Assembly (NCBI GenBank): GCA_013140605.1
Contig: JABFSL010000132.1
Location: forward strand, 1 to 37,280
DNA: 37,280 nucleotides
Source of the DNA: Anaerolineales bacterium
GTDB lineage: Bacteria > Chloroflexota > Anaerolineae > Anaerolineales > Villigracilaceae
Direction: 5' to 3'
The notes beneath the pieces are model-generated. The model ran no database searches and was not told the origin of the DNA. It saw only the letters and a list, made by a program, of their open reading frames with translations. A program made the position numbers and the translations under genes. Positions 17,701-24,164 of this stretch are shown here, piece by piece (position 1 is the first letter of the stretch; each line of letters begins with the position of its first letter).

Positions 17701-17749
17701 TCAAATTTGGGTCATCATCCACGATCAAGATATGTGGTATTTTTTCCAT
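8750..17749 (-). CDS. Giant cytoplasmic hybrid histidine kinase: REC, 12 PAS, 5 GAF, HisKA, HATPase, REC (2999 residues)
   Basis: One uninterrupted 9-kb frame. Domains in order are: REC 1-125 (Asp55, Lys105); PAS at about 133-285, 293-410, 420-570, 578-695, 705-825, 833-950, 955-1072, 1080-1198, 1203-1322 and 1330-1452; GAF 1465-1640; PAS 1660-1783; four GAF at 1795-1962, 1970-2130, 2135-2295 and 2305-2460; a coiled coil; PAS 2487-2605; HisKA with His2634 (NMSHELRTPLNS); HATPase_c with Asn2753, DKGVGI and GTGLGL; and REC 2877-2992 (Asp2928, Lys2980). Nearly every PAS ends in a DITER-type linker. All catalytic residues are present, so the enzyme should autophosphorylate and pass phosphate to its own receiver. 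There is no membrane segment or HPt domain. GGAG lies before the ATG. Ligands are unknown; GAF and PAS folds bind cyclic nucleotides, haem, flavin or small molecules, but no chromophore motif is obvious. No convincing promoter is seen upstream. Confidence 0.95.
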   Translation of the reverse strand: MEKIPHILIVDDDPNLIGSVSDILKVKGFEPVTAMTGESALKSIEQYHFEVALIDLRLGDMSGLVVLQGIKSRSPETECILLTGHASQNSAIEAIQLGVFGFFQKPFDMEQLLLFIQRAIEKHAATGALRKSEERYHGLFEDTPVAIWQEDFSELKKHLDALKKQGIADFREYFALHPDVVLECALLIKIVDVNSAAMRLYGAKSKQALINSSNEILSKGEEEHIYEDFIAIIEGRTSNSWEGLDETLDGRPIEINLSWSVAPGCEDDYSKVIVTTFDITERRRAERALRESEGRFHALIQNAADLIIVIDSEGVIQYASPSAERILGYKDHEFLGKKFNGWVHPEDLPLAVESLLSRRKIPGTAAGSIEVRSLHKNGTWRVIEVLGTNLLAEPSVNGIVMNIRDVTERNYAEDNLHQSEQRYRGLFEDTPIAIWEEDFSGVKEHLDSLKQQGITDFRKYFALHPDVIFECSAKIKVLDVNNSAVQMFGAESKEVLIKHTNSGQSKGEAEHNHEDFIAIAEGKTSNSWEGSDATLAGEPIEISLSWSVVPGYEDDFSKVIVTTLDITERKHAEQALRDRESSLQAVLQSTADGILAVTNENKVLYANERFSEMWLIPQSVLASKEDSILLQYILDQLIDPRSFLQKVQELYKLDMESFDTLYFKDGRVFERLSQPMLQGTNLLGRVWSFRDITERKHMEDDLRLAEEKYRNIFENSLEGIFQSTPAGRFITVNPALARMWGYDSPEDMITSVTDIANQVYITPDARAEHIRLLKEQGGNLSGFEYQAHCKDGSVIWVSENVRSVRGADGVLHYYEGTVENISTRKLAEEALRASEANLNHAQAVAHIGSWNMDVPGNILTWSAETYRIFGVAPETPLTYESFLAYIHPDDVELVNRSWLAALQGAPYDVAHRILVDGQVKWVRELAELEADTEGNVLHGLGTVQDITERKRVEDQLRQLSRAVEQSASTIVITDMAGNIEYANSQFTKTTGYSVAEALGQNPRLLKSGHTPPEEYQQMWQVLAAGREWRGEFQNKKKNGELYWESATISSILNERGEITNFLAVKEDITERKLADAALRENEERYRLLFENAPVGILSATSQGQIVEINPVALQILGSPSSEATRAINLLTFPLLVNTGFSAKFKQCFDTGLPVFAEQAYTSKWGKIVYAQYRMTPIKDASGQITLIQIILEDITERKQNEEQLRLQSSALNAAANSIMLTDITGKIKWVNPAFSKLTGYALEEALEKNPRDLIKSDKQDQAFYKQMWDTILSGNVWHGEIINRDKDGNYSIEELTITPLKDAAGVINHFIAIQQDISERKQAEKNLHEREEQYRTLVEQLPAIVFIDDVNDEGRTIYISPQIETILGFTPQQWQKESPGLWVKQVHPDDLERVHAGYMRCFQYGEPYNAEYRISASDGRMLWFYDQAVMLRNENDKPHLIHGVMYDITERKQAEEITRQQGEQLRLLYEASQRLNRTLDPNEIYQAVCDFMSTVASNDGLFISGFDPESQLITCRAYWMEGKWLDVSPFPSIPLEEEGRGTQSRVIRSGQSMLINDYQKFLKTASKIYQVDSETNKFANEVSPDKDVTRSALIVPLKNGDTVIGVIQVVSYRLNAYTENQLKLLESLALHIVSAEKNALLYTQMQVELNERRQVEESLRDREEQYRTLVEQVPAVVYIDDAATEPGRTIYISPQIENILGFTVDEWRQGDLDSWLARIHPDDSQQTLAEYLRCFKDGEPIDSEYRMIAADGRCLWIRDQAVRLGDESGKPRFIHGIMYDITQRKWADEAIHQRVVELELLYESGLAFIQLLHPKEIAQKIINLLEQKMDWHHTAIRLFDPQTKTMQLLAFNQPDLTSAEEIAAMEEQLKGSVKRSGQGLSGWVIQHGQTVRTDDLANDERYFETMPGMKSGLYVPIKLGEHVIGAISIESEKPDAFNEADERLTETLANQAASALENARLFDETTQRIMELTALHRTGQTLLAARLNPEEIYAAVHKAVAETMPCEAFVIVLDDEERGEYQAVYFFDKGERFPVRRLPHGKGLSGRIISSGETLFIHDTVETPMEATHFGSMESTRSILAVPLRRGDKIIGMLSTQSYQPRVFGEPQRVMLETIAAQLSSALDNATLYQQTQARINELETLHTISTSLRTIQTVDKALSTLLDNALVTLETTAGSMLLYDPPSNELRHIVARGWFTELAQTPIKVGEGVAGTVFASGEAYYSVEFIRDALPHASARSKIPAGWGGVCLPIRTSTEIIGVLFVSVQLPSQISSQQIKLLESLVEMAGAAVHRMRLYNETAHRAEEFASLYQTSKALSAEYNLDSLLGVIVNSAREMLNASTSGMYLYHAESQELELKMDTEPSISLGTRLQLGEGVAGKVAQTRQPLRIEDYSTWESRSPKYDNLLIHAVLEVPMLYAGELIGVLTADETGDSSRKFTEADEHLLSLFASQAAGAINSARHRADTIRYAERLEQRVLERTAEIESTRQRLDLAASAGGIGVWEIGLKEFRVFWDDRMYVIHGIEPAEFDNSLGTWMQMIYSEDLAYVQEQFQAALQNTGRFYVEHRIVHPDGSLRYISSNAIVLYDGEHIPERMIGVNMDITEQKRAENEIHLANLEMGRAMRTKDEFLANMSHELRTPLNSILGISESLEEQIVGNLNEKQLRYIGIVKESGRHLLELINDILDISKIEAGRMELELHNVSVEKLCQSSLRMVKELAQKKNLRVSFEVIGSVEVVLGDERRLKQSLVNLLSNAVKFTPSESHIGLEVCGHPQENEVTFTVWDKGVGIAKEDIQYLFKPFVQLDSGLTREYQGTGLGLALVSQMMRLHGGRIDLESEVGEGSRFTITLPWLPEQQNLRTKSTSELPRPMLRSDEKRSGKVLLVEDTEVISSLMNEYLLYKGYQVFIARNGMEGFLLAKQEIPDLILMDVMMPVMDGLESTRLIREIDLLKNTPIVALTALAMPGDRERCFAAGMTDYLSKPIRIQELADMIQKHLISKG

Positions 17750-17921
17750 AGTTACGACTCCGGAGCGAACATCCGAAATTACAGAAATGAATCAAGGTTT
17801 CTTATACAAAGCAGGCTCAAGACACCGCCTGCAGAAACTTCACATAAGGCAGGTTATAAAAACATCCCCATATCCATGCGCTTCCATGTCCCGCCCAAAC
17901 CGCAAACACTTTTATTTAATT

Positions 17922-18057
17922 GACTCTTGCGAAAGTCTTCTTTGCCACAGTCCCCTGACGGGGATAATAAAGACCACAGAGAAAATGAATTTTAGTGCCT
18001 TTTCTCAAAGGTCTCTGTGCACTCTGTGGCTGATTGTATTTACTTATGCAAGAGGTC
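17922..18057 (+). repeat. Terminal-inverted-repeat element, copy 1 (136 bp)
   Basis: The ends GACTCTTGC and GCAAGAGGTC are inverted repeats. Inside, CACAGAGAAAA and CTCTGTG..CTCTGTGG form a second inverted pair. It matches copy 2 (21429-21545) in the same orientation but carries extra bases near the left side, including the small hairpin CCCC-TGAC-GGGG. It ends 9 bp before the stop codon of the double-receiver gene. It occupies most of the 316-bp gap between that gene and the giant kinase; the remaining 172 bp show nothing else I can name. No transposase is encoded. Confidence 0.85.
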
Positions 18058-18065
18058 TAATGTTA

Positions 18066-18818
18066 TTACCTCTTAAGCAAACTTCTTAAATTTTCAAGCT
18101 GAACTTCCGACAACAACTGCAATAGTTTGGGTATCTCCAATGGCTTATATAAACAAGCATACGCATTGATCTCCAGCGCCGCCTGAATCGCATCAGACAT
18201 TTCCTGACGGTGAGCCGTAACGATGATCACTGGCAGGGTCGGATACTGCACCCGGATTCTTTTTAATACATCCAGTCCGTTGAACCCGTTCAACTTCATA
18301 TCCAGCAGGATCGTCTGCACACCGCTCGTCAACATGTCCGTATCCATATTGTGCGGGCTATTGATCTGCATAACTTTAAAACCGCGGCGGGAAAGAATGT
18401 CATCCAGAGTCTTGCAAAAGGCCGGGTCGTCATCCACAATGACAATGGTGCGATGCTTTACCAGCGAATTAAAGAAACCCAGTAAATAGTTAATATCCAA
18501 TGGCTTGTCAAAAACACCCGCCACGCCTTCGGTCAGCCCCTGTCGGATCAGTTCGTCCGCGGCATAAGCAGTCATCAGCAAAACAGGCAGCCCCGGCTGG
18601 ATATCCCGCAGGCGGCGGTGCAATTCAACTCCATTCATTTCGGGCATTTTTATGTCGGTCAATACACAATCGAAAGCAAACCCATTGGCTTTTTCAAGCG
18701 CTTCGGATCCCGATGAAGCTTCCGTTACGGTATGCCCGGACATCGTTAAGATATCGCCCAAAGTGCGGGTCATGCGGCGATCATCATCCACGATCAGGAT
18801 ATTCAAACCTTGATTCAT
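18066..18818 (-). CDS. Stand-alone double-receiver protein (REC-REC), no output domain
   Basis: The protein has 250 residues from the ATG at 18818, which has GAGGAG 6 bp upstream and starts 1 bp after the upstream kinase stop; a start at 18839 has no such site. Two receivers are in tandem. The first has DDD 11-13, Asp55 (CVLTDIKMPEMNG), MTA and Lys105 (DKPLD). The second has DDD 129-131, Asp173 (ILLDMKLNGFNG), VTA and a YKPLE lysine. Both phosphorylation sites look intact. No DNA-binding, enzymatic or HPt domain follows, so it may be a phosphate adapter or sink, or act by binding a partner. Its position implies partnership with the adjoining 864-residue kinase, which has no receiver. Confidence 0.9.
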   Translation of the reverse strand: MNQGLNILIVDDDRRMTRTLGDILTMSGHTVTEASSGSEALEKANGFAFDCVLTDIKMPEMNGVELHRRLRDIQPGLPVLLMTAYAADELIRQGLTEGVAGVFDKPLDINYLLGFFNSLVKHRTIVIVDDDPAFCKTLDDILSRRGFKVMQINSPHNMDTDMLTSGVQTILLDMKLNGFNGLDVLKRIRVQYPTLPVIIVTAHRQEMSDAIQAALEINAYACLYKPLEIPKLLQLLSEVQLENLRSLLKR

Positions 18819-18819
18819 T

Positions 18820-21414
18820 CTACTCCTCGTCCCGTGCAATAACCGGGACTACCTCGTAAATGGGTAAATAGACATGGAACGAAGTACCTTTGCCCGCTTC
18901 ACTCTCGACCTCGATCCTGCCCCCGTTTGCATCAACCAGTTTCTGGCTGACGGCAAGCCCCAACCCAATGCCTTTCGTTTTTGTAGTAAAAAGCGGCTCG
19001 AAAATTTTTTTCATATTCTCCGGCGAGATGCCAACGCCATTGTCCTGGACCGTAATATTTATCATATCATTTTGTATGCGACTGTATAGTGACAATTGTC
19101 TGTCATTCAGCATATCGGGGGTTGAGCCGCTCATGGCCTGGCAGGCGTTGACCGTCAGGTTGCCAAGAACCTGCGTGATCTGATGCACATCCACATAGAC
19201 CCGCGGCAGGTCATCTGGAATTTCAATACTCACATTTACCGATTCGGGCACGGGGAAGCGTTCCAGCGTTTGACGGATCAACTCGGAAGCAGAAACAGCT
19301 TCACGGTCCACAGATTTGACGCGCGCAAAGTCGAGCAGATCGGTGATGATCTTATCGGAGTTACGCACTTCCTGATCGACGACGCCAAGATATTGTTTCA
19401 CCTTATCATCCGCATTCGGTTGGATAAGTTTTAAATAGTAGATCGCGCTGGCAATCACGCTGAGCGGGTTACGCAGTTCGTGGCCGACACTGCTGGACAT
19501 TTGTCCCAACACGGCCAGCTTCTCATGGCGCACGAGCTGCTCTTGCGCAATACGCAGTTCATGTGTGCGTTCCTCCACGCGCTTTTCTAGCTCAAGATTA
19601 AGCTGGTGGACATTCTCTTCAGCCTGCCTGCGCTCGGTAATATCAATGAAAATGGTGGCAAAGCGTTTTCCTTCCGGCGGGGTGGTCGTGACGTGGAACC
19701 AGCGTTTGCTCGGCTCATGATACATTTCTGTATGGGCTGACGCAACGATCTGGGAATGATTTCTCCACCAATCGCGAATGTACTCGGGAGACATTTGATA
19801 AACTTCAGTGGCTGGTTTTCCAAGCACTTGTTCAGTTTTATAGATCGTATGTCTTTCGAAGGCGGGGTTTACGCTCAAAATAATATAATCCACCACATCC
19901 CCGTTTTCATCCAGAACGGCCTCATTGATCGCCAATCCCTCATCCATGATGTTGAAGAGACTGTGATAGCGTTCCTCGCTCTCCCGCAGCCTCTCTTCGG
20001 CCCGCTTGCGCTCGGTGATGTCATTGAAGGATGCCACCGACATATTCCCTATAAACCGCGCGACCATTTCAACATCGTGCTGAGTGCCATATTTCCCGGT
20101 AATTTTATATGCGCGCAGCGTAGTGGTGGTCCCATTTTGGAATGCCTGTGCGACATCCCGTTCCCATTGATCCAACACCGCCGCGCGATATTCCAAATTT
20201 GGATAAGCGCGCTCCAACCATACCTCCACGCTTGGAATATCATCAATGGTATATCCGAATTTTTCGGTAAATTTTCGGTTGACAACCAGCATATTTCCAT
20301 CATGATCCGCAATATTGAATGGCGTTGGGGCAAACTCAATGGCTTCGCGAAAGTGTGTTTCGCTTCTTCGCAGAGTCTCCTCCGCCAGCTTGTGCTCGGT
20401 AATGTCGCGAGTCACACTGATAATATGCGAGATGCCTTGCAAACTGATCAGCTTGGCTGATATGTTACCGATCAACTCACTTTTATCCTTGCGCTGGAAA
20501 ACGGCCTCCATATTTTCGCAATATCCTTTTTCATTCAGTGCCGCAACCATTCTTTGGCGTTCAGCGGCATCTTTCCAGAGATGGATTTCCAGGGCAGATT
20601 TGCCAAGCACATCTGCGCGGGAGTAACCGGTCATCGCTATAAACCCATCATTGATATCAACGAAATGCCCGTCTGCAATACGCGTGACCAGCATTGCATC
20701 AGGACTGGTATTAAAGATCAGTTCAAGATTTTCCTTATCCTGCTGGATTTCCTTATTCAAACGCTGGTTGACCATCAGGAACAGGGAGAATGTCAGGCTG
20801 ACTGTAAGCATCTGGTAGATCAGGATCACCAGTGTGTCAAACAGACCGGATTTGAACAGATCGTTTTCCGGCGGCACGATCAGATTCACAAAAATACGCA
20901 AGAGGCTTATGAGGCTGAAAGCGGCGAAAACCGCCCCCGCTCCCCATGTATCCCGCCGAACAGACGGTTCCACCCGCCGCAATAACAACCAGGCACCCTG
21001 CGAACAAAAGACGAATATCCCAAATGAATTGTTGGCAGTGCGAACCAATATGTTGGGCTGAATGTAGACAAAAAATATGTGGATGAAAGTAAACGCCGCC
21101 ATGTAGAGATGGTTATGCCATTGTCTGCCTGTCTTACGCAGATAGCGCTCCAACCCGATCAATAAAAGAAACGTCCCGCCAACAATCAGAATATTGGAAA
21201 GTATCATGGAGAAGAAATCCGGCAGGATGCCGCGCAAGGTAAGCAAGACCACGCCCGTGAACTGCATGATGAAATCTACCATCCAGAAGATCAGATCCGG
21301 TGAACGCCGGCGATTCTGCCACCACAGAGTAATCATCATACTGGCGCAGATGACATTGCTGATAATGTAACTGATCAATACAGTTCGAGTGTCAATAAAA
21401 ATCATGAAGTTCAC
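18820..21414 (-). CDS. Membrane histidine kinase: 7-helix sensor, 3 PAS, HisKA, HATPase (864 residues)
   Basis: The N-terminal 215 residues contain about seven hydrophobic helices joined by short loops, an integral-membrane sensor of the MASE/7TM kind that I cannot assign to a named family. PAS domains follow at about 225-340, 352-468 and 480-595, then a coiled coil and HisKA with His645 (SSVGHELRNPLSV). The HATPase has NLTVNACQAM (N-box), QDNGVGISPENM and GIGLGLAVSQKL. LFTTKTKGIGLGL places it with NtrB/AtoS-like class kinases. There is no receiver; the double-receiver protein encoded 1 bp downstream is the likely partner. The catalytic region is strongly similar to that of the neighbouring kinase at 21582-24143, so the two are paralogues with different sensors. 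MNFM or the Met at residue 4 could be the start. Confidence 0.9.
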   Translation of the reverse strand: MNFMIFIDTRTVLISYIISNVICASMMITLWWQNRRRSPDLIFWMVDFIMQFTGVVLLTLRGILPDFFSMILSNILIVGGTFLLLIGLERYLRKTGRQWHNHLYMAAFTFIHIFFVYIQPNILVRTANNSFGIFVFCSQGAWLLLRRVEPSVRRDTWGAGAVFAAFSLISLLRIFVNLIVPPENDLFKSGLFDTLVILIYQMLTVSLTFSLFLMVNQRLNKEIQQDKENLELIFNTSPDAMLVTRIADGHFVDINDGFIAMTGYSRADVLGKSALEIHLWKDAAERQRMVAALNEKGYCENMEAVFQRKDKSELIGNISAKLISLQGISHIISVTRDITEHKLAEETLRRSETHFREAIEFAPTPFNIADHDGNMLVVNRKFTEKFGYTIDDIPSVEVWLERAYPNLEYRAAVLDQWERDVAQAFQNGTTTTLRAYKITGKYGTQHDVEMVARFIGNMSVASFNDITERKRAEERLRESEERYHSLFNIMDEGLAINEAVLDENGDVVDYIILSVNPAFERHTIYKTEQVLGKPATEVYQMSPEYIRDWWRNHSQIVASAHTEMYHEPSKRWFHVTTTPPEGKRFATIFIDITERRQAEENVHQLNLELEKRVEERTHELRIAQEQLVRHEKLAVLGQMSSSVGHELRNPLSVIASAIYYLKLIQPNADDKVKQYLGVVDQEVRNSDKIITDLLDFARVKSVDREAVSASELIRQTLERFPVPESVNVSIEIPDDLPRVYVDVHQITQVLGNLTVNACQAMSGSTPDMLNDRQLSLYSRIQNDMINITVQDNGVGISPENMKKIFEPLFTTKTKGIGLGLAVSQKLVDANGGRIEVESEAGKGTSFHVYLPIYEVVPVIARDEE

Positions 21415-21428
21415 CTGGTTATTTATTT

Positions 21429-21545
21429 GACCTCTTGCAAAAGTCTTTTGCCACGGAGGTCACAGAGAAAAACAGAGTTTTAAAGGTTTTCTCAAAAGAC
21501 TCTGTGTACTCTGTGGCTACATTACACCTACTTATGCAAGAGGTC
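21429..21545 (+). repeat. Terminal-inverted-repeat element, copy 2 (117 bp)
   Basis: It begins GACCTCTTGCAAAAGTC and ends TATGCAAGAGGTC, with inner GGTCACAGAGAAAA and CTCTGTGTACTCTGTGGC. It sits between two histidine kinase genes, 14 bp before the ATG of one (so any upstream promoter must read through it) and 36 bp past the stop of the other. Copy 1 is in the same orientation and copy 3 is inverted. No coding content. Confidence 0.88.
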
Positions 21546-21581
21546 TATTATAAAAAAGATTACAAGGATGCAGGGGCAACT

Positions 21582-24143
21582 TTATTGCTCCCGGCTTTCC
21601 AGAGGCAGAAAAACTGTGAATGTACTGCCCTTCCCCGCTTCACTCTGGACCTCAATGCGGCCGCCGTTGGCTTCAATCAGTTTCCTGCTGACAGCCAGCC
21701 CCAACCCGATCCCTTTGATCTTGGTGGTGAAGAGCGGTTCGAAAAGTTTGTTCATATTCTCAGGCGAGATTCCCACGCCGTTATCGTGGACAGCAATGGA
21801 AACCATATCATTAAGTAAAGCCACGGAAATTTCCAACCTGCCGCCAGTTGCGGGCAAAGCCTGGCAGGCGTTAACGGTCAGGTTGCCAAGGACCTGAACC
21901 ACATGGTGAGGGTCCGCAAGTATTTGGAGCGGATCGGGCGGGATATTGAGCACCAACTCAATGGCTGGGGGGACGGGGAATCGATTCAGCGTTTGATGAA
22001 TCAATTCGGGAACAGAAACCAGTTGTCGGTCCACAGATTTGATGCGGGCAAAATCCAACAGATCGGTAATGATCTTGTCTGAAGTACGCGTCTCATTCTC
22101 GATGATGTTCAGGTATTCCTTGATCTTATCGTCGGCATCCGGCTGGGATATCTTTAGGAAATAGATCGCATTCGAGATGACACCCAGAGGGTTGCGCAAT
22201 TCATGTCCCATGCTGCCAGCCAGTTGACCGAGGATGGCGAGCCGTTCCTGACGCACGAGTTGTTCCTGGGCATCGCGCAATTCACGCGTGCGTTCGGCTA
22301 CATCAGTTTCAAGGCGGGTACTATATTCCTTCTGTGCATCCTCTGCACGCTTACGTTCTGTGATATCGGATATCGAGCCGATCCAATTTTTCGGTTCGTC
22401 ATGCTCGTCTCTGACTTCAGCGCCTCGCGCTGACCACCAGCGCCACTCATTGTTCCTATTCCTGACACGGTATTCAATGTTGTAAGGGATGGCCCTATTA
22501 AGTTGATCATCAATGGCTGCCATTACCCTTTCCTTATCATCTGGATGGAGCATTGCTGCCCATCCAGTCAGGGTTCTCGGAAATTCGCCGGATGGAAAGC
22601 CCATCATTCCGTCAATATCGCCATACCAATCCACCCTTTCCTTGAGGTCCCATTCATAAATAACGTCGGTCAGGCTTTCTGCCGCCAATCGGAACCTAAT
22701 TTCACTTGCCTGTAGCGTCTCTTCCGCCCGCTTGCGATCGGTAATTTCAAAGAATGTTACAACGATCTGCCTAACTGTACTGTCTGGCTCGCGGTCCTGA
22801 TGAGCATCATATTGCACCCAGATCGGCCCATCCCGGTCAGGCCGCAGAATACCAAGAACGATGTTTGAGATCGGAACATCCGAGGTCAACGCGCGATTTA
22901 CAGGATACTCTTCCAGCGGCGCCCGCGTTCCATCCTCCCGAATAAAACACCAGGATGGGTCGACCGCTGTTTTGCCGCGCATTTGTTCCTGAGTCAGGCC
23001 AAGCAGATGTGATGCCATTGGGTTTGAAAAAAGGATGCTGGTATCCGATCCATGTACCACAACACCAACCTGCATGTTCTCCACCAGAACGCGGTATCTT
23101 TTTTCACTTTCGCGCAAAGCCTCCGCCGCCTCAGCTTGCGTACGGTAGAAGAGAATGCGTTGTTGCCGCCAGGCCGTAACCAGCCCGGTGCCTGCCACAA
23201 AAATTGCCATGCCGGCCAAAAGGAAGGTCTGCCATAACCTTGTTCTCAAAGGCGCATAGACTTCGACATTATCCATTTTGGAAACCAGAAACCAGGGCGA
23301 ATCTGGCACGGAACGCAAATCAGCCAGAACTGGTTTACCGCGATAGTCTACCCCTTCCGCAACTCCGGTCTGTCCCAGCACAGCTTTGACCGCGGGAATC
23401 TCACTTTGAGTGAGCGGGAAATGCAGGGTCATGGCCGCTTCCGAATCAAAGCGAAGATCGTTCAGGAATAACGCTTCACTCCCTTCACGACGGATGAGCA
23501 GCGTTTCAGCAGAGGTACTGTCAATGGGCCACTCCTGGATAAAAGGATAAAGATAAACTTCAGGATCGATACTTAAGGCCGCCAATCCAAGTATTTGATC
23601 GCCATCCTTTGGATCCATAATGGGAATGAGAATGGAGAGGCGAATTCTTCGATCATTATCCCGCTGATAGAAATCCACCATTGTGACCTGTTTCGATTGC
23701 AATACCTCAGGGATACGGCTTGCGATCATGGATGAGACAGGCGGTAAGCCAGTAGAACTGGAAAAGCGCGTCTGTCCTTTTGTATCAAGCAGTTGTATAC
23801 GGTCATAATCAGTGTATATCTGATAGCTATTTAACCAAACCTGCACTTGCGACTGAATCAGAACATCCTGCGGATCTTCAAAGTAGGCTTGCGTGAGGGA
23901 TGCAAAAACAGGGTTTTGACAAAGCATTTCAGCATCTGAAAGCCGTTCCCTACGCCAATTAACCAGTTCTGATACTTTAAGTTTTGCAATGGCAGAGAGT
24001 TGATGTTCAGTTTGAAGGCGGAATTGATGTTCAAAATTACGATAGGATAAATAGGCGCTGACAGCAATACCAATAACCAACAAAATGAAAATGAGGATAA
24101 AAATGAACAACGTGCGTTTTTCCTTGTGATCGTAATGACCCAT
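21582..24143 (-). CDS. Membrane histidine kinase with Cache-like extracytoplasmic sensor, 2 PAS, HisKA, HATPase
   Basis: The protein has 853 residues from the ATG at 24143, which has AAGGAG 6 bp upstream; an ATG six codons earlier has no ribosome binding site. A membrane helix (about 11-34) is followed by an extracytoplasmic domain (35-302) whose layout and ILIPIMDP, ILGLAALSIDP segments fit a double Cache sensor. A second helix lies at 306-325. PAS domains follow at about 342-472 and 480-598, then a coiled coil, HisKA with His647 (GSMGHELRNPLGV) and HATPase_c (NLTVNACQAL, HDNGVGISPENM, GIGLGLAVSRKL). Cache domains bind small external ligands such as amino or organic acids; the ligand here is unknown. 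No receiver is present. It lies 21 bp after the REC-PAS-GGDEF gene. Confidence 0.9.
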   Translation of the reverse strand: MGHYDHKEKRTLFIFILIFILLVIGIAVSAYLSYRNFEHQFRLQTEHQLSAIAKLKVSELVNWRRERLSDAEMLCQNPVFASLTQAYFEDPQDVLIQSQVQVWLNSYQIYTDYDRIQLLDTKGQTRFSSSTGLPPVSSMIASRIPEVLQSKQVTMVDFYQRDNDRRIRLSILIPIMDPKDGDQILGLAALSIDPEVYLYPFIQEWPIDSTSAETLLIRREGSEALFLNDLRFDSEAAMTLHFPLTQSEIPAVKAVLGQTGVAEGVDYRGKPVLADLRSVPDSPWFLVSKMDNVEVYAPLRTRLWQTFLLAGMAIFVAGTGLVTAWRQQRILFYRTQAEAAEALRESEKRYRVLVENMQVGVVVHGSDTSILFSNPMASHLLGLTQEQMRGKTAVDPSWCFIREDGTRAPLEEYPVNRALTSDVPISNIVLGILRPDRDGPIWVQYDAHQDREPDSTVRQIVVTFFEITDRKRAEETLQASEIRFRLAAESLTDVIYEWDLKERVDWYGDIDGMMGFPSGEFPRTLTGWAAMLHPDDKERVMAAIDDQLNRAIPYNIEYRVRNRNNEWRWWSARGAEVRDEHDEPKNWIGSISDITERKRAEDAQKEYSTRLETDVAERTRELRDAQEQLVRQERLAILGQLAGSMGHELRNPLGVISNAIYFLKISQPDADDKIKEYLNIIENETRTSDKIITDLLDFARIKSVDRQLVSVPELIHQTLNRFPVPPAIELVLNIPPDPLQILADPHHVVQVLGNLTVNACQALPATGGRLEISVALLNDMVSIAVHDNGVGISPENMNKLFEPLFTTKIKGIGLGLAVSRKLIEANGGRIEVQSEAGKGSTFTVFLPLESREQ

Positions 24144-24164
24144 GAAAAACTCCTTCTGCATTTT

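Noticed and set aside
8750-17749. Giant kinase as an artefact of merged genes
   Set aside because: The frame is open throughout, PAS exit linkers follow each other at regular spacing and no internal promoter or terminator is seen. Assembly collapse of repeats cannot be excluded without reads.
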